This document shows positions 8,401 to 14,049 of a stretch of DNA of 15,620 nucleotides, piece by piece (the first letter of the stretch is position 1; each line of letters opens with the position of its first letter). Source of the stretch: JAKQHY01 sp034429475 (GTDB taxonomy: Bacteria > Chloroflexota > Anaerolineae > B4-G1 > SLSP01); NCBI GenBank assembly GCA_034429475.1, contig DAOUGD010000217.1:1-15620 (forward strand), given 5' to 3'. The notes under the pieces are model-generated. The model did no database searches. It had not been told where the DNA came from and worked only from the letters and a program-made list of their open reading frames with translations. The position numbers and the translations under genes are program-made.

Positions 8401-9559
8401 CGTGACCAAACTCGGCGCGCTGGCGGACGTCACCTTGACCAAGACCGTGACGCCAGAAGCCAACATCTTCCCCGGCGACGAAGTGACGTACACCCTCACG
8501 CTGCATAACGCCGGCGACACAAGCGTCACCGGCATCACGCTGACCGACGCGCTGCCCTGGGAGATGAACTTCGCCGCCTGGGTGACGCAGAGCGGCGCTT
8601 CTGTAAACGACGACATCATCACCTGGAGCGGCGACTTGGCCGATGGCGAGACCGTCGTCGTCAGCTTCCGCGCCGCCGTGCGCAGCGATTCGTTCTTCAT
8701 CGTCCACCCCGTGGTCAACACCGCCACGTATGCCGTCGGCGCTCTGGTCGGCGGCTCGGACTCCGCTACCTTCATCCTCGCCGGCGTGGTCGCGCCCACG
8801 CTCACCAAGGAAGTGGCAACGCCCGCCCCGGTGCTCCCCGGCGAAAGCGTCACCTACACCCTCACCCTGAACAACCCGGCGGGTGTAGCCGGCGGCGTGC
8901 TCCTGACCGACATCCTACCCGCCGCGCTGGACTTTGGCGGCTGGGTGGCGCAGAACGGCGCCAGCGTGAGCGACGACGTGATCACCTGGAGCGGCGATCT
9001 GGCGTCCGGCGCGAATCTGGTCATCAGCTTCAGGGCCACCCTGCACGCCGATCCTGCGCTGTACGGCCAGACGATCACCAACACGGCAACGTTCACCGCG
9101 CACAACACGTTGCCGGGAAGCGCGGAGGCAGCGTTCACCGTCGGCAGCAGCACGGTGGGCGACGTGACGATCACGAAGGACGTGGTCGCGGGCGCCGCAG
9201 TGGACGCGGGCGGCGTCGTGACCTACACGGTCACACTCAATAATGACGGCGACGCCCCGGCGACCGGCGTGCTCCTCACCGACACGCTGCCCGCCGAGGT
9301 GGACTTCGGCGGCTGGATCGCGCGCGAGGGCGCGACCGTGAACGCGGATGTCATCACCTGGAGCGGCGACCTGGCCGATGGCGACCAAATCGTCTTCGTC
9401 TTCACCGCCACGGTGCGCAGCGACGTGACGCTCGATGGGCGGGCGGTGGTTAACACGGCGCACTTCACCTGGAATGGCGAGACGGCGGGCGACGTCGCCA
9501 GCTTCACCCTGCGGCAGGCGTTCAAGATTTTCCTGCCGCTGGTAGGACGCAGTTTTTAG
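2456..9559 (+). CDS. Giant secreted multidomain protein with PHP (CehA/McbA-like) metallohydrolase core
   Basis: The product has 2367 residues. I chose ATG 2456 because GGAGG (2447-2451) precedes it and a Sec signal peptide follows (K/R start, hydrophobic core, T-P-A-A-A-G near 27-32); an in-frame TTG at 2405 would bury the signal. Approximate domains: lamin-tail domain 33-205; DUF11 213-299; OB-fold-like 331-522; DUF11 524-615; OB-fold-like 649-837; two Big_5 Ig-like domains 839-1049; PHP-type metallohydrolase 1053-1305; Ig/CARDB-like 1310-1492; GATase/DUF4350-like 1494-1782; OB-fold-like 1792-1982; three DUF11 1991-2354; tail F-K-I-F-L-P-L-V-G-R-S-F. Metal-site motifs of the PHP domain are all present: H1057-G-D-I-H1061-N-H1063, I-T-D1093-H1094, G-F-E1126-Y, F-N-H1193-P-G and N-A-D1249-T-H1251. 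Inferred role: extracellular or surface phosphoester or related hydrolase. The lamin-tail plus OB-fold set resembles secreted nucleases, but no nuclease domain of that family (EEP) is seen. The substrate is unknown. Confidence 0.9.
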   Translation: MRKLGRILWTLILVVGLLPWWGMTATPAAAGDQPLRISQVYGGGGNSGATYTNDFIELFNAGATAVDLSDWSVQYASSTGSTWQVTTLSGSIAPGGYYLIQEAQGAGGTTPLPTPDAIGTIAMGGTNGKVALVNSTTALSGACPTGLIDLVGYGSANCYEGAAAPALSNTTAALRANGGCTDADNNAADFTAGAPTPRNTASPTHSCGASGGALTVAKTGPAAVLPDAAYTYTLTVQNTTGAALTNLVLSDTLPSTVAYASSNPAGTWNAASHTITWTEATLADATTLTYTLAVTAPTTWGAVSNADYAAWATEWVTPTSGSPVATNVKGACDTIEAIQSNHDADGNSLCDGSATTVEGIVYAVYTSAGYAIADAAGPWHGLYVYTGSGGAKPIVGQRVRVTGTVDEYFNMTEIASGSSFTVVSSGNTPYAASVVAVADIATGAATAESYESVLVEVNNVTVDNASLGNGEWSVAAGGSSVRVDDLGYAYTPSVGDYLSVVRGMLNYSFSAFKIEPRAADDVVPGTFVGLLVSKTGPVTATAGSAFTYTLVMENQTATQLNNLVVSDTLPLSATFAAATPAGTWDAASHTITWTEATLAHDTALTYTIVVTAPTESVILNNREYAAWASNWLTRETGAPVNTAVLAAPGDLTPIAAARAAGAGWSGSLQGKVTVPPGRYRGNAFVIQDDTGGLYIYTGNFSLPALALGDTVRVTGTLTLYSGQLQMDPMTGIANLGSGTPPDPLLLATGAVAANEGWLARITGAATWSGTPPTPGASNFTLNANDGSGSVQVFVDLDTGIDMRSYTSGQQLTIIGFVGNYNGTKQVMPRYQSDVWDMLPPQVTATYPTANATDVYPYFPLTATFSKALDAATVTTETFTLVNAGGAVAGAVSYDAGTRTATFGPYGALAAQTRYTATLTTGIAETHGIPMAADYVWSFTTGDADTTAPTITGRTPAPDAADVSISVNVVVTFSEAIRPTTLLKSVTLTGPYGAVPTDLNYDAATFVMTLNPHTNLLPTARYTVTVGAAVADWAGNTLGADSVWGFETAVEPPMYAYHGDIHNHTSYSDGSGTPTQALATGRDAGDFDFMAITDHSYAVSDAEWADTLAAVEAATVDGTFVALRGFEYTQGAEGHINVYNTVRHAVRTNVAGCTTCDYTPNLEAGVTVQGFYPWLAVTGTHALDAAGTVMQFNHPGWINFNDWTFHPEVGDTARLEEVGNGSGTSYAFSEDEYIRSLDYGWKVGATNNADTHSFYWGTNTPHRTGVWMPNLTKADLLEALRERRTFATEDGNATLYLKGNGAWMGTEIPNTGSVIFEVAYADPDGEIPAALQLISYGGQVVAEMTPTTADFVWSFDLTITPGVHYYYVKATQADGDRVVSSPVWTIGDENVAITDVVIQPTIPTIHNPSLLTARVTNRVAAPRTVTVTLAVNGVALGDPIQVTVPGNNDAYANFTWQPTATGIATVTATLLDAPVGDNPDDNVGQLVLNVTDELLPLILIDAGHGNTNAAGREMRMFIQDLSAHQYNVLKNLDELTAADLNTATVKLLIITAPELAYTTDELNAIADYVADGGSLWLCGLADYTGKVAWANTVADRLNAILAAIETRIGTDINMRMNDDEVIDADDNNGYVFGVYWRDFPGEATTSIGVNVETLASWSLSSIRGRTVNDPLTASTPGVQIIVQGDLDAGYGPAPWRNPNHTSNTDADSQGDAYIYNPTWVYPAGAPANPLPVPMAAVSDLPGDAGRIMLYGDANDPFTTFAYTAGDGKQNELFNLEAVMWLLGQPLQKSTIAEARADAELNNTPDNLDKLVWVEGKITAAYGEFFNVLYVQDDTGGITVHAPAGDISATQYTRGTTVRVVGTLGAYNGDTEIEFFEAEMVQVIAPSAGEVAPRPFTTGAAALESNEGWLTQITGTITSKVGNEALFVDDGSGPIRAFLDGYNGDFSDLAVGDIVTVKGLISEDGDGRRIRVRNYQMHPAIADDVTKLGALADVTLTKTVTPEANIFPGDEVTYTLTLHNAGDTSVTGITLTDALPWEMNFAAWVTQSGASVNDDIITWSGDLADGETVVVSFRAAVRSDSFFIVHPVVNTATYAVGALVGGSDSATFILAGVVAPTLTKEVATPAPVLPGESVTYTLTLNNPAGVAGGVLLTDILPAALDFGGWVAQNGASVSDDVITWSGDLASGANLVISFRATLHADPALYGQTITNTATFTAHNTLPGSAEAAFTVGSSTVGDVTITKDVVAGAAVDAGGVVTYTVTLNNDGDAPATGVLLTDTLPAEVDFGGWIAREGATVNADVITWSGDLADGDQIVFVFTATVRSDVTLDGRAVVNTAHFTWNGETAGDVASFTLRQAFKIFLPLVGRSF

Positions 9560-9568
9560 GCAGAACCA

Positions 9569-9596
9569 ACAGGCCGCCCCGCACAGGGCGGCCTGT
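9569..9596 (+). terminator. Hairpin terminator after the giant gene
   Basis: An 11-bp perfect GC-rich stem, acaggccgccc (9569-9579) with gggcggcctgt (9586-9596), encloses a 6-base loop and begins 10 bases after the stop codon. The following bases (gtctt) are only a weak T tract, so termination may be partial or depend on the next repeat. It separates the giant gene from the SNF2 gene. Confidence 0.75.
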
Positions 9597-9600
9597 GTCT

Positions 9601-9673
9601 TAAAACGTAAAACGTAAAACGTGAAACGTAATGACTTCACTGTGAAAGCCTTACGTTTTACGTTTTACGTTTC
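9601..9673. repeat. Dyad repeat of 'acgtaaa' units
   Basis: Left arm: about four copies of the 7-8-base unit (a)aaacgt at 9602-9631, one carrying a single change (gtgaaacg). Right arm: the complementary unit acgtttt three times at 9651-9673. The arms are separated by about 19 bases. The structure lies between the terminator and the start of the SNF2 gene. It may extend the terminator or fold in the SNF2 leader; I cannot find a convincing SNF2 promoter around it. Confidence 0.8.
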
Positions 9674-9687
9674 AGAATGAGGTGGCT

Positions 9688-12600
9688 ATGACAGCAGTTG
9701 CTGAGATGGAGAATGAGCTAACTCTCTCCCCGGTGCGGCTGGTGATTCACGGGGCGTGGCACGCGGGCGCGTTTTTCGTCTGGGCGGAAACGGCGGACGT
9801 GACGCCAGGCAAGAAAGGTCGCCGCGCGAAGCTGCCGCCGCATCCGCAGGCGGCTACGCCGGACGCGCTGCGCGCCGCGCTCTTACAGTTCGCCCCCGAC
9901 ATCCCGTGGGACGTCGTCCCCGACGCCACGCGGGCGATCCTGCTGCCCACGCGGGACGACCGCCCGCTGCTGCCGCCCTGGTTGGCGACGGGCGACGAGG
10001 AGGAAGAGGAACCCGGCGAGGTACAGCTTGCGCCGTGGAAAGTGCCGGGGCTGACGCTCGACCTGCTGGACGCGGTGGATTGGCTGGTCGGCTTGCCCGC
10101 GCGCGATCAGGATCGGCGCTGGGGCGCGGACCTGCGCTATTGGAGCGCCGTCGTCAAGCTGGGGCTGGAACTGCTGGCCCGCCAGCGCTATCTGCCGGGC
10201 CTGGCCGAAGCCGAGGGCCGCTACCGCGCCGTCTGGCTGCCCGTGCTCGACGAGCCGGCCGACCGGGCGCGGCTGCGCGCGCTGGCCGAAGCGATGCCGC
10301 CCGTCTGCCGCGCCGTCTTCGCCGAAAAGGGCGACCCCGACCCGGCGCAGGCCGCCGCCCCGCACGCCCTGCTCGACGATTTCATCAAGCAAATGGTGGA
10401 CGGCGCGCTGCGCACCTGGGGGCCGGCGCACCTCGACAAGCGCCGCAAGCCGCCGGAGGGCGTCGCTGGCGTGTGGTGGGCGTCGCTGTGGTCGGCGGAT
10501 GGCTTCATCCTCACACGCGCCAGCGAACGGCGCGAGCTGGCGCGGCTCTACGAGGCGTGGCGTGGGTGGCTGGGGCAGTTGCGCGCGCAGGCGGAGGCGG
10601 CCTTCCGGCTCTGCTTCCGCCTGGAGCCGCCCGAATACGACGCCGAAACCGGCAAAGTCGTCAAGCCGGATTGGGCGCTGCGCTATCTGCTGCAAGCCAA
10701 CGACGATCCAAGCCTGCTGGTGACAGTGGATCACGTCTGGCAGGCAGGCGGCGACGCGCTGGAATACCTGCAATACCGCTTCGAGAACGCCCACGAGCGC
10801 GTGCTTTCCGGCCTGGGGCTGGCGGCGCGGCTGTTCCCGCCGATTATGAAAAGCCTGCGCACCGCCCGCCCGGAGGCCAGCGTCCTCACCGTGGGCGAGG
10901 CATACGCTTTCCTGCGCGAAGTCGGCGCGCTGTTGGAGGGCAGCGGGTTCGGCGTCCTCGTCCCGCCCTGGTGGACGAAGCCCGGCGCGAAGCTCGGCCT
11001 GCGGGCGAAAGCCAGCCTGAAAGCCAACGCCAATATCATCGGCAAGGGCGTCCTGAGTATGGACGCGCTGGCGGCCTTCGATTGGGAGCTGGCGCTGGGC
11101 GACGAGGGGCTGACGCAGGAGGAATTTGAGCGGCTCGTCGCGCTCAAACAGCCGTTGGTACGTGTGCGCGGCCAGTGGGTGCATTTGCAGCCGGAAGAAA
11201 TCGAGGCGGCCATCGCTTTTTGGGAGAAGCAGCGCCGCCAGCGCGAGATGACGCTGCGCGACGCCCTGGGGCTGGCGCTGGGCGCAGAAACGGCGGTCAA
11301 CGGCCTGCCGCTGCTGGGTGTGGAGGCGAGCGGCGATCTGGCGCTGCTGTTGCAGCAGTTGCGCGCTGGGGAGAAGCTGGAAGAAATCGCCGCGCCGGAA
11401 GAGTTCACCGGGCAACTGCGCCCGTATCAGGCGCGCGGGCTGGCGTGGCTCGCGTTTATGCGGCGCTGGGGACTGGGCGCGTGTCTGGCCGACGATATGG
11501 GCCTGGGCAAGACCATCCAGGCCATCGCGCTGCTGCTGCACGAGCGGGAGCAGGCGGGGGATGGGATTCCGCCCGCGCTGCTGATATGCCCCACGTCGGT
11601 GGTGGGGAACTGGCAGCGGGAGGTGGAACGGTTCGCGCCGGGGCTGCGGGTGCTGGTGCATCACGGCGCGGAACGGGCGCGGGGCGCGGACTTCGTGGAC
11701 GAGGCGCGGCAGCACGATCTGGTCATCAGCAGCTACGGGCTGGCGCGGCGCGACATCGAGACGCTGCGCGAGCTTCAATGGAGCGACGTGATCCTCGACG
11801 AAGCGCAGAACATCAAAAACTCGCAGGCGCGGCAGACGCAGGCCATCCGCCGCCTGGAAGCCGCCAACCGCATCGCGCTCACCGGCACGCCCGTGGAGAA
11901 CCGGCTGTCGGAGTTGTGGTCCATCATGCAATTCCTCAATCCCGGCCTGTTGGGATCGCAGACGGGCTTCCGCCAGGAGTACGCGCTGCCCATCGAGCGG
12001 TATCAAGACGAGGGCGCGACGACGCGCCTGCGCGGGCTGGTCGGCCCCTTCATCCTGCGCCGCCTCAAAACCGACCCCACCATCATCCAGGATTTGCCCG
12101 ACAAGCTGGAAATGAAGGTCTACTGCTCGCTGACGCCGGAGCAGGTGACACTCTACGAAGCGGTAGTGAAGGAATCGCTGGAAAAGATCGAGGATGCGGA
12201 AGAAGCCGGCGAGTCGGACTTCTCACGGCGGGGCGCGATCCTCGGCGCGCTGCTGCGGCTGAAGCAGATTTGCAACCACCCGGCGCAATTCCTGGGCGAC
12301 GGCTCCGCGCTGCCGGAGCGTTCCGGCAAGCTGGAACGGCTGACGGAGATGCTGGAAGAGGCGCTCGACGTGGGCGACCGCGCGCTGATCTTCACGCAGT
12401 TCGCGGAGATGGGGAAGCTGCTCCAGGGCTACTTGCAGACGCTCTTCGGCGTGGAGGTGCTGTATTTGCACGGCGCGACGCCGCTCAAGCAGCGCGACCG
12501 GATGGTGGCGCGCTTCCAGGGCGAGGGCGGGCCGCCCTTGTTCATCCTCTCGCTCAAGGCCGGCGGCACGGGGCTGAATCTGACCGCCGCCAACCACGTC

Positions 12601-12843
12601 TTCCACTTCGACCGCTGGTGGAATCCGGCGGTGGAGGATCAAGCGACCGACCGCGCCTTCCGCATCGGCCAGAAACGCGACGTGCAGGTTCACAAGTTGA
12701 TCTGCGGCGGCACGCTGGAAGATCGCATTGATATGCTGATCGAATCCAAGAAGTCCCTGGCGCAGAGCGTCATCGGCGCCGGCGAAGACTGGCTTTCGGA
12801 GCTGAGCACGGATGAGTTGCGGGACATTATTGCGTTGCGGTGA
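9688..12843 (+). CDS. SWI2/SNF2-family DEAD/DEAH-box helicase (HepA-like, with SNF2-associated N-terminal region)
   Basis: This 1051-residue ATP-driven DNA translocase has two RecA-like lobes in its C-terminal half. Motif I is D602-D-M-G-L-G-K608-T, motif II is D704-E-A-Q707, and motif III is T732-G-T-P-V-E-N. The SNF2 F-I-L-R-R-L-K-T-D block follows, then motif V (S-L-K-A-G-G-T-G-L-N-L-T) and motif VI with D988-R-A-F-R992-I-G-Q. The first 550 residues are the region typical of bacterial SNF2 proteins that pair with SWIM proteins. They include an acidic stretch D-E-E-E-E-E near 103-110 and the SNF2-associated segment before the helicase core (about 440-515). ATG 9688 is preferred because GAGG (9679-9682) is 5 bases upstream; the GTG at 9682 lies inside that site. 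The next gene encodes a SWIM zinc-finger protein and probably shares the transcript. Likely role: remodelling protein-DNA complexes in repair, transcription recycling or defence. The exact process is not shown by the sequence. Confidence 0.92.
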   Translation: MTAVAEMENELTLSPVRLVIHGAWHAGAFFVWAETADVTPGKKGRRAKLPPHPQAATPDALRAALLQFAPDIPWDVVPDATRAILLPTRDDRPLLPPWLATGDEEEEEPGEVQLAPWKVPGLTLDLLDAVDWLVGLPARDQDRRWGADLRYWSAVVKLGLELLARQRYLPGLAEAEGRYRAVWLPVLDEPADRARLRALAEAMPPVCRAVFAEKGDPDPAQAAAPHALLDDFIKQMVDGALRTWGPAHLDKRRKPPEGVAGVWWASLWSADGFILTRASERRELARLYEAWRGWLGQLRAQAEAAFRLCFRLEPPEYDAETGKVVKPDWALRYLLQANDDPSLLVTVDHVWQAGGDALEYLQYRFENAHERVLSGLGLAARLFPPIMKSLRTARPEASVLTVGEAYAFLREVGALLEGSGFGVLVPPWWTKPGAKLGLRAKASLKANANIIGKGVLSMDALAAFDWELALGDEGLTQEEFERLVALKQPLVRVRGQWVHLQPEEIEAAIAFWEKQRRQREMTLRDALGLALGAETAVNGLPLLGVEASGDLALLLQQLRAGEKLEEIAAPEEFTGQLRPYQARGLAWLAFMRRWGLGACLADDMGLGKTIQAIALLLHEREQAGDGIPPALLICPTSVVGNWQREVERFAPGLRVLVHHGAERARGADFVDEARQHDLVISSYGLARRDIETLRELQWSDVILDEAQNIKNSQARQTQAIRRLEAANRIALTGTPVENRLSELWSIMQFLNPGLLGSQTGFRQEYALPIERYQDEGATTRLRGLVGPFILRRLKTDPTIIQDLPDKLEMKVYCSLTPEQVTLYEAVVKESLEKIEDAEEAGESDFSRRGAILGALLRLKQICNHPAQFLGDGSALPERSGKLERLTEMLEEALDVGDRALIFTQFAEMGKLLQGYLQTLFGVEVLYLHGATPLKQRDRMVARFQGEGGPPLFILSLKAGGTGLNLTAANHVFHFDRWWNPAVEDQATDRAFRIGQKRDVQVHKLICGGTLEDRIDMLIESKKSLAQSVIGAGEDWLSELSTDELRDIIALR

Positions 12844-12849
12844 GAAAAA

Positions 12850-12957
12850 GTAATGAGTAAGAAGTAATGAGTAATGAGTAATGAGTAAGAAGTAATGAGT
12901 CATTTTTAGGCGCACTCATTTCCCATCACTCATTTCCCATTTCCCATTACTCATTAC
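12850..12957. repeat. Long dyad repeat of 'agtaatgag' units inside the SNF2-SWIM operon
   Basis: The left half repeats gtaatgagtaa-like units from 12850 to 12903. The right half repeats the complement, actcattac and actcatttccc (12914-12957). The outer perfect arms are gtaatgagtaa (12850-12860) and ttactcattac (12947-12957). The inner arms are aatgagt (12894-12900) and actcatt (12914-12920), with a 13-base loop. It begins 7 bases after the SNF2 stop and ends 12 bases before the SWIM ribosome binding site. It could therefore tune expression between the two genes. Confidence 0.85.
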
Positions 12958-12982
12958 CCTTATCCAACGGAAAGGACAACCT

Positions 12983-13888
12983 ATGGCAAAACGACGCAGT
13001 TATTACGACGATTACTGGCCGCATTACGCGCCGACTTCGCCGATTGCGGTGGATGGGATCAAGGCGAAGAGCCAGCGGGGCGAGTTCACGAAGTCGTGGT
13101 GGGGCGACAAGTGGATCGGCGCGCTCACCCGGCTGATGGATTCCGGGCGGCTGGGGCGCGGGCGGAGTTACGCGCGCAAGGGGCAGGTGTTGAGCGTGGA
13201 CGTCAAGCCGGGGAAGGTGACGGCGCGGGTGCAGGGGTCGCGGCCTTCGCCTTACAAGGTCAGCATCGAACTCAAGCCGCTGAGCGACGCGCAGTGGGAG
13301 ACGGTGCTGGACGCGCTGGCCGAGCAGGCTATCTTCGCCGCGCAGTTGCTCAATGAGGAGATGCCGCAAGATGTCGAGAAAGTGTTTGAGCGGGTCAAGG
13401 CGCCGCTCTTCCCCACTTCGCGCAATGACCTCGTGACGTCCTGCTCGTGCCCGGACTACGCCAATCCGTGCAAGCACATCGCGGCGGTGTACTTTTTGCT
13501 GGGGGAGCAGTTCGACGCGGACCCGTTCCTGCTCTTTGAGCTGCGGGGGCGGGACAAGGCGGCGATCATCGCGGGGCTGCGGCAGCGGCGGGCCGGCGGC
13601 GCAGCGGAAGCGGCGGCGCTCTACGCGCCCGACGCGGTCGCGCCGGTGGAGGTTCCGCCGCTGGCGGCCTGCCTGGAGCATTACTGGGGCGGCAAGGGCA
13701 GCGATTTGGGCGGCGTCGTCATCGGTGCGCCGGCGGTGGAGCTGGCGCTGCTCAAGCGGGTGGGCCTGCCGGACTTCGTGGACGCGGACAGTTTCCGCGC
13801 GCAGATGGAGCGGCTGTATGCCGGCGTCACGGAGCGGGCGGTGGCGGCGGCGTTTGCGGAATCGGCGGACGCGGATGAACGCAGATGA
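12983..13888 (+). CDS. SWIM zinc-finger family protein
   Basis: The 301-residue product has the zinc-binding SWIM signature C-x-C-x6-C-x-H, as C154-S-C156 ... C163-K-H165. It is followed by hydrophobic A-A-V-Y-F-L-L-G. SWIM domains were defined in SWI2/SNF2 ATPases, MuDR transposases and related proteins, and are thought to bind DNA or proteins. The N-terminal part (1-150, starting M-A-K-R-R-S-Y-Y-D-D-Y-W) is typical of the bacterial partner of SNF2 helicases. The ATG at 12983 has a good AAAGGA (12971-12976) 6 bases upstream. The gene follows the SNF2 helicase by 139 bases in the same direction and is probably its cofactor or DNA-targeting subunit. Oddity: the last five codons (A-D-E-R-R) and the TGA lie inside a 10-bp repeat, so the native C-terminus has probably been replaced or trimmed by repeat insertion. 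Confidence 0.88.
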   Translation: MAKRRSYYDDYWPHYAPTSPIAVDGIKAKSQRGEFTKSWWGDKWIGALTRLMDSGRLGRGRSYARKGQVLSVDVKPGKVTARVQGSRPSPYKVSIELKPLSDAQWETVLDALAEQAIFAAQLLNEEMPQDVEKVFERVKAPLFPTSRNDLVTSCSCPDYANPCKHIAAVYFLLGEQFDADPFLLFELRGRDKAAIIAGLRQRRAGGAAEAAALYAPDAVAPVEVPPLAACLEHYWGGKGSDLGGVVIGAPAVELALLKRVGLPDFVDADSFRAQMERLYAGVTERAVAAAFAESADADERR

Positions 13889-13929
13889 ACGCGGATTTTC
13901 TCAACGGATTGAACGGATTGAACGGATTT
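13871..13929. repeat. Short-period repeats: three 10-mers then three 9-mers
   Basis: Units gcggatgaac, gcagatgaac and gcggattttc fill 13871-13900. Then aacggattg, aacggattg and aacggattt fill 13903-13929. The 10-mer matches the 'acgcagat' family at 137-208. The first two 10-mers overlap the 3' end of the SWIM coding region and supply its stop codon. Confidence 0.85.
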
Positions 13930-13970
13930 TGGGACAATTTACCGTAGGAAGTTAGGCGGTCTCTTTTTTT

Positions 13971-14038
13971 ACCGCAGAGATCGCAAAGCACGCAGAGAAG
14001 AGATAAAGGAACTCAGCGATCTCAGCGTGCTCAGCGGT
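13971..14038. repeat. Imperfect dyad repeat 'accgcagag ... ctcagcggt'
   Basis: The left arm (13971-13997) is three 9-mers: accgcagag, atcgcaaag and cacgcagag. The right arm (14012-14038) is ctcagcgat, ctcagcgtg and ctcagcggt. The arms are complementary unit by unit, with the order of the two inner units exchanged. A T7 run (13964-13970) precedes the left arm. On the minus strand this gives the integrase message a hairpin followed by A7, not T7. On the plus strand the T run comes first. The right arm ends 12 bases from the integrase stop codon. Confidence 0.8.
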
Positions 14039-14049
14039 GAAATCTGCGG

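Noticed and set aside
9883..12006. 707-residue open frame on the minus strand over the SNF2 gene
   Set aside because: Low-complexity Arg/Gln/Ala composition and no recognisable domain. The sense strand encodes intact helicase motifs across the same bases.
12947..13681. 244-residue minus-strand frame over the SWIM gene
   Set aside because: Shadow frame; the sense frame has a ribosome binding site and the zinc signature.
9688..13888. SNF2 gene considered as part of a DISARM-type defence locus
   Set aside because: No methylase, DUF1998 or phospholipase D gene is adjacent. The partner is a SWIM protein, which is the usual stand-alone pairing.
13951..13957. GTTAGGC, the classic attC/attI core, 3' of the integrase
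   Set aside because: No partner RYYYAAC within 60-140 bases upstream and no L-box-like stem. It sits on the 3' side of intI rather than the attI side. Probably chance.
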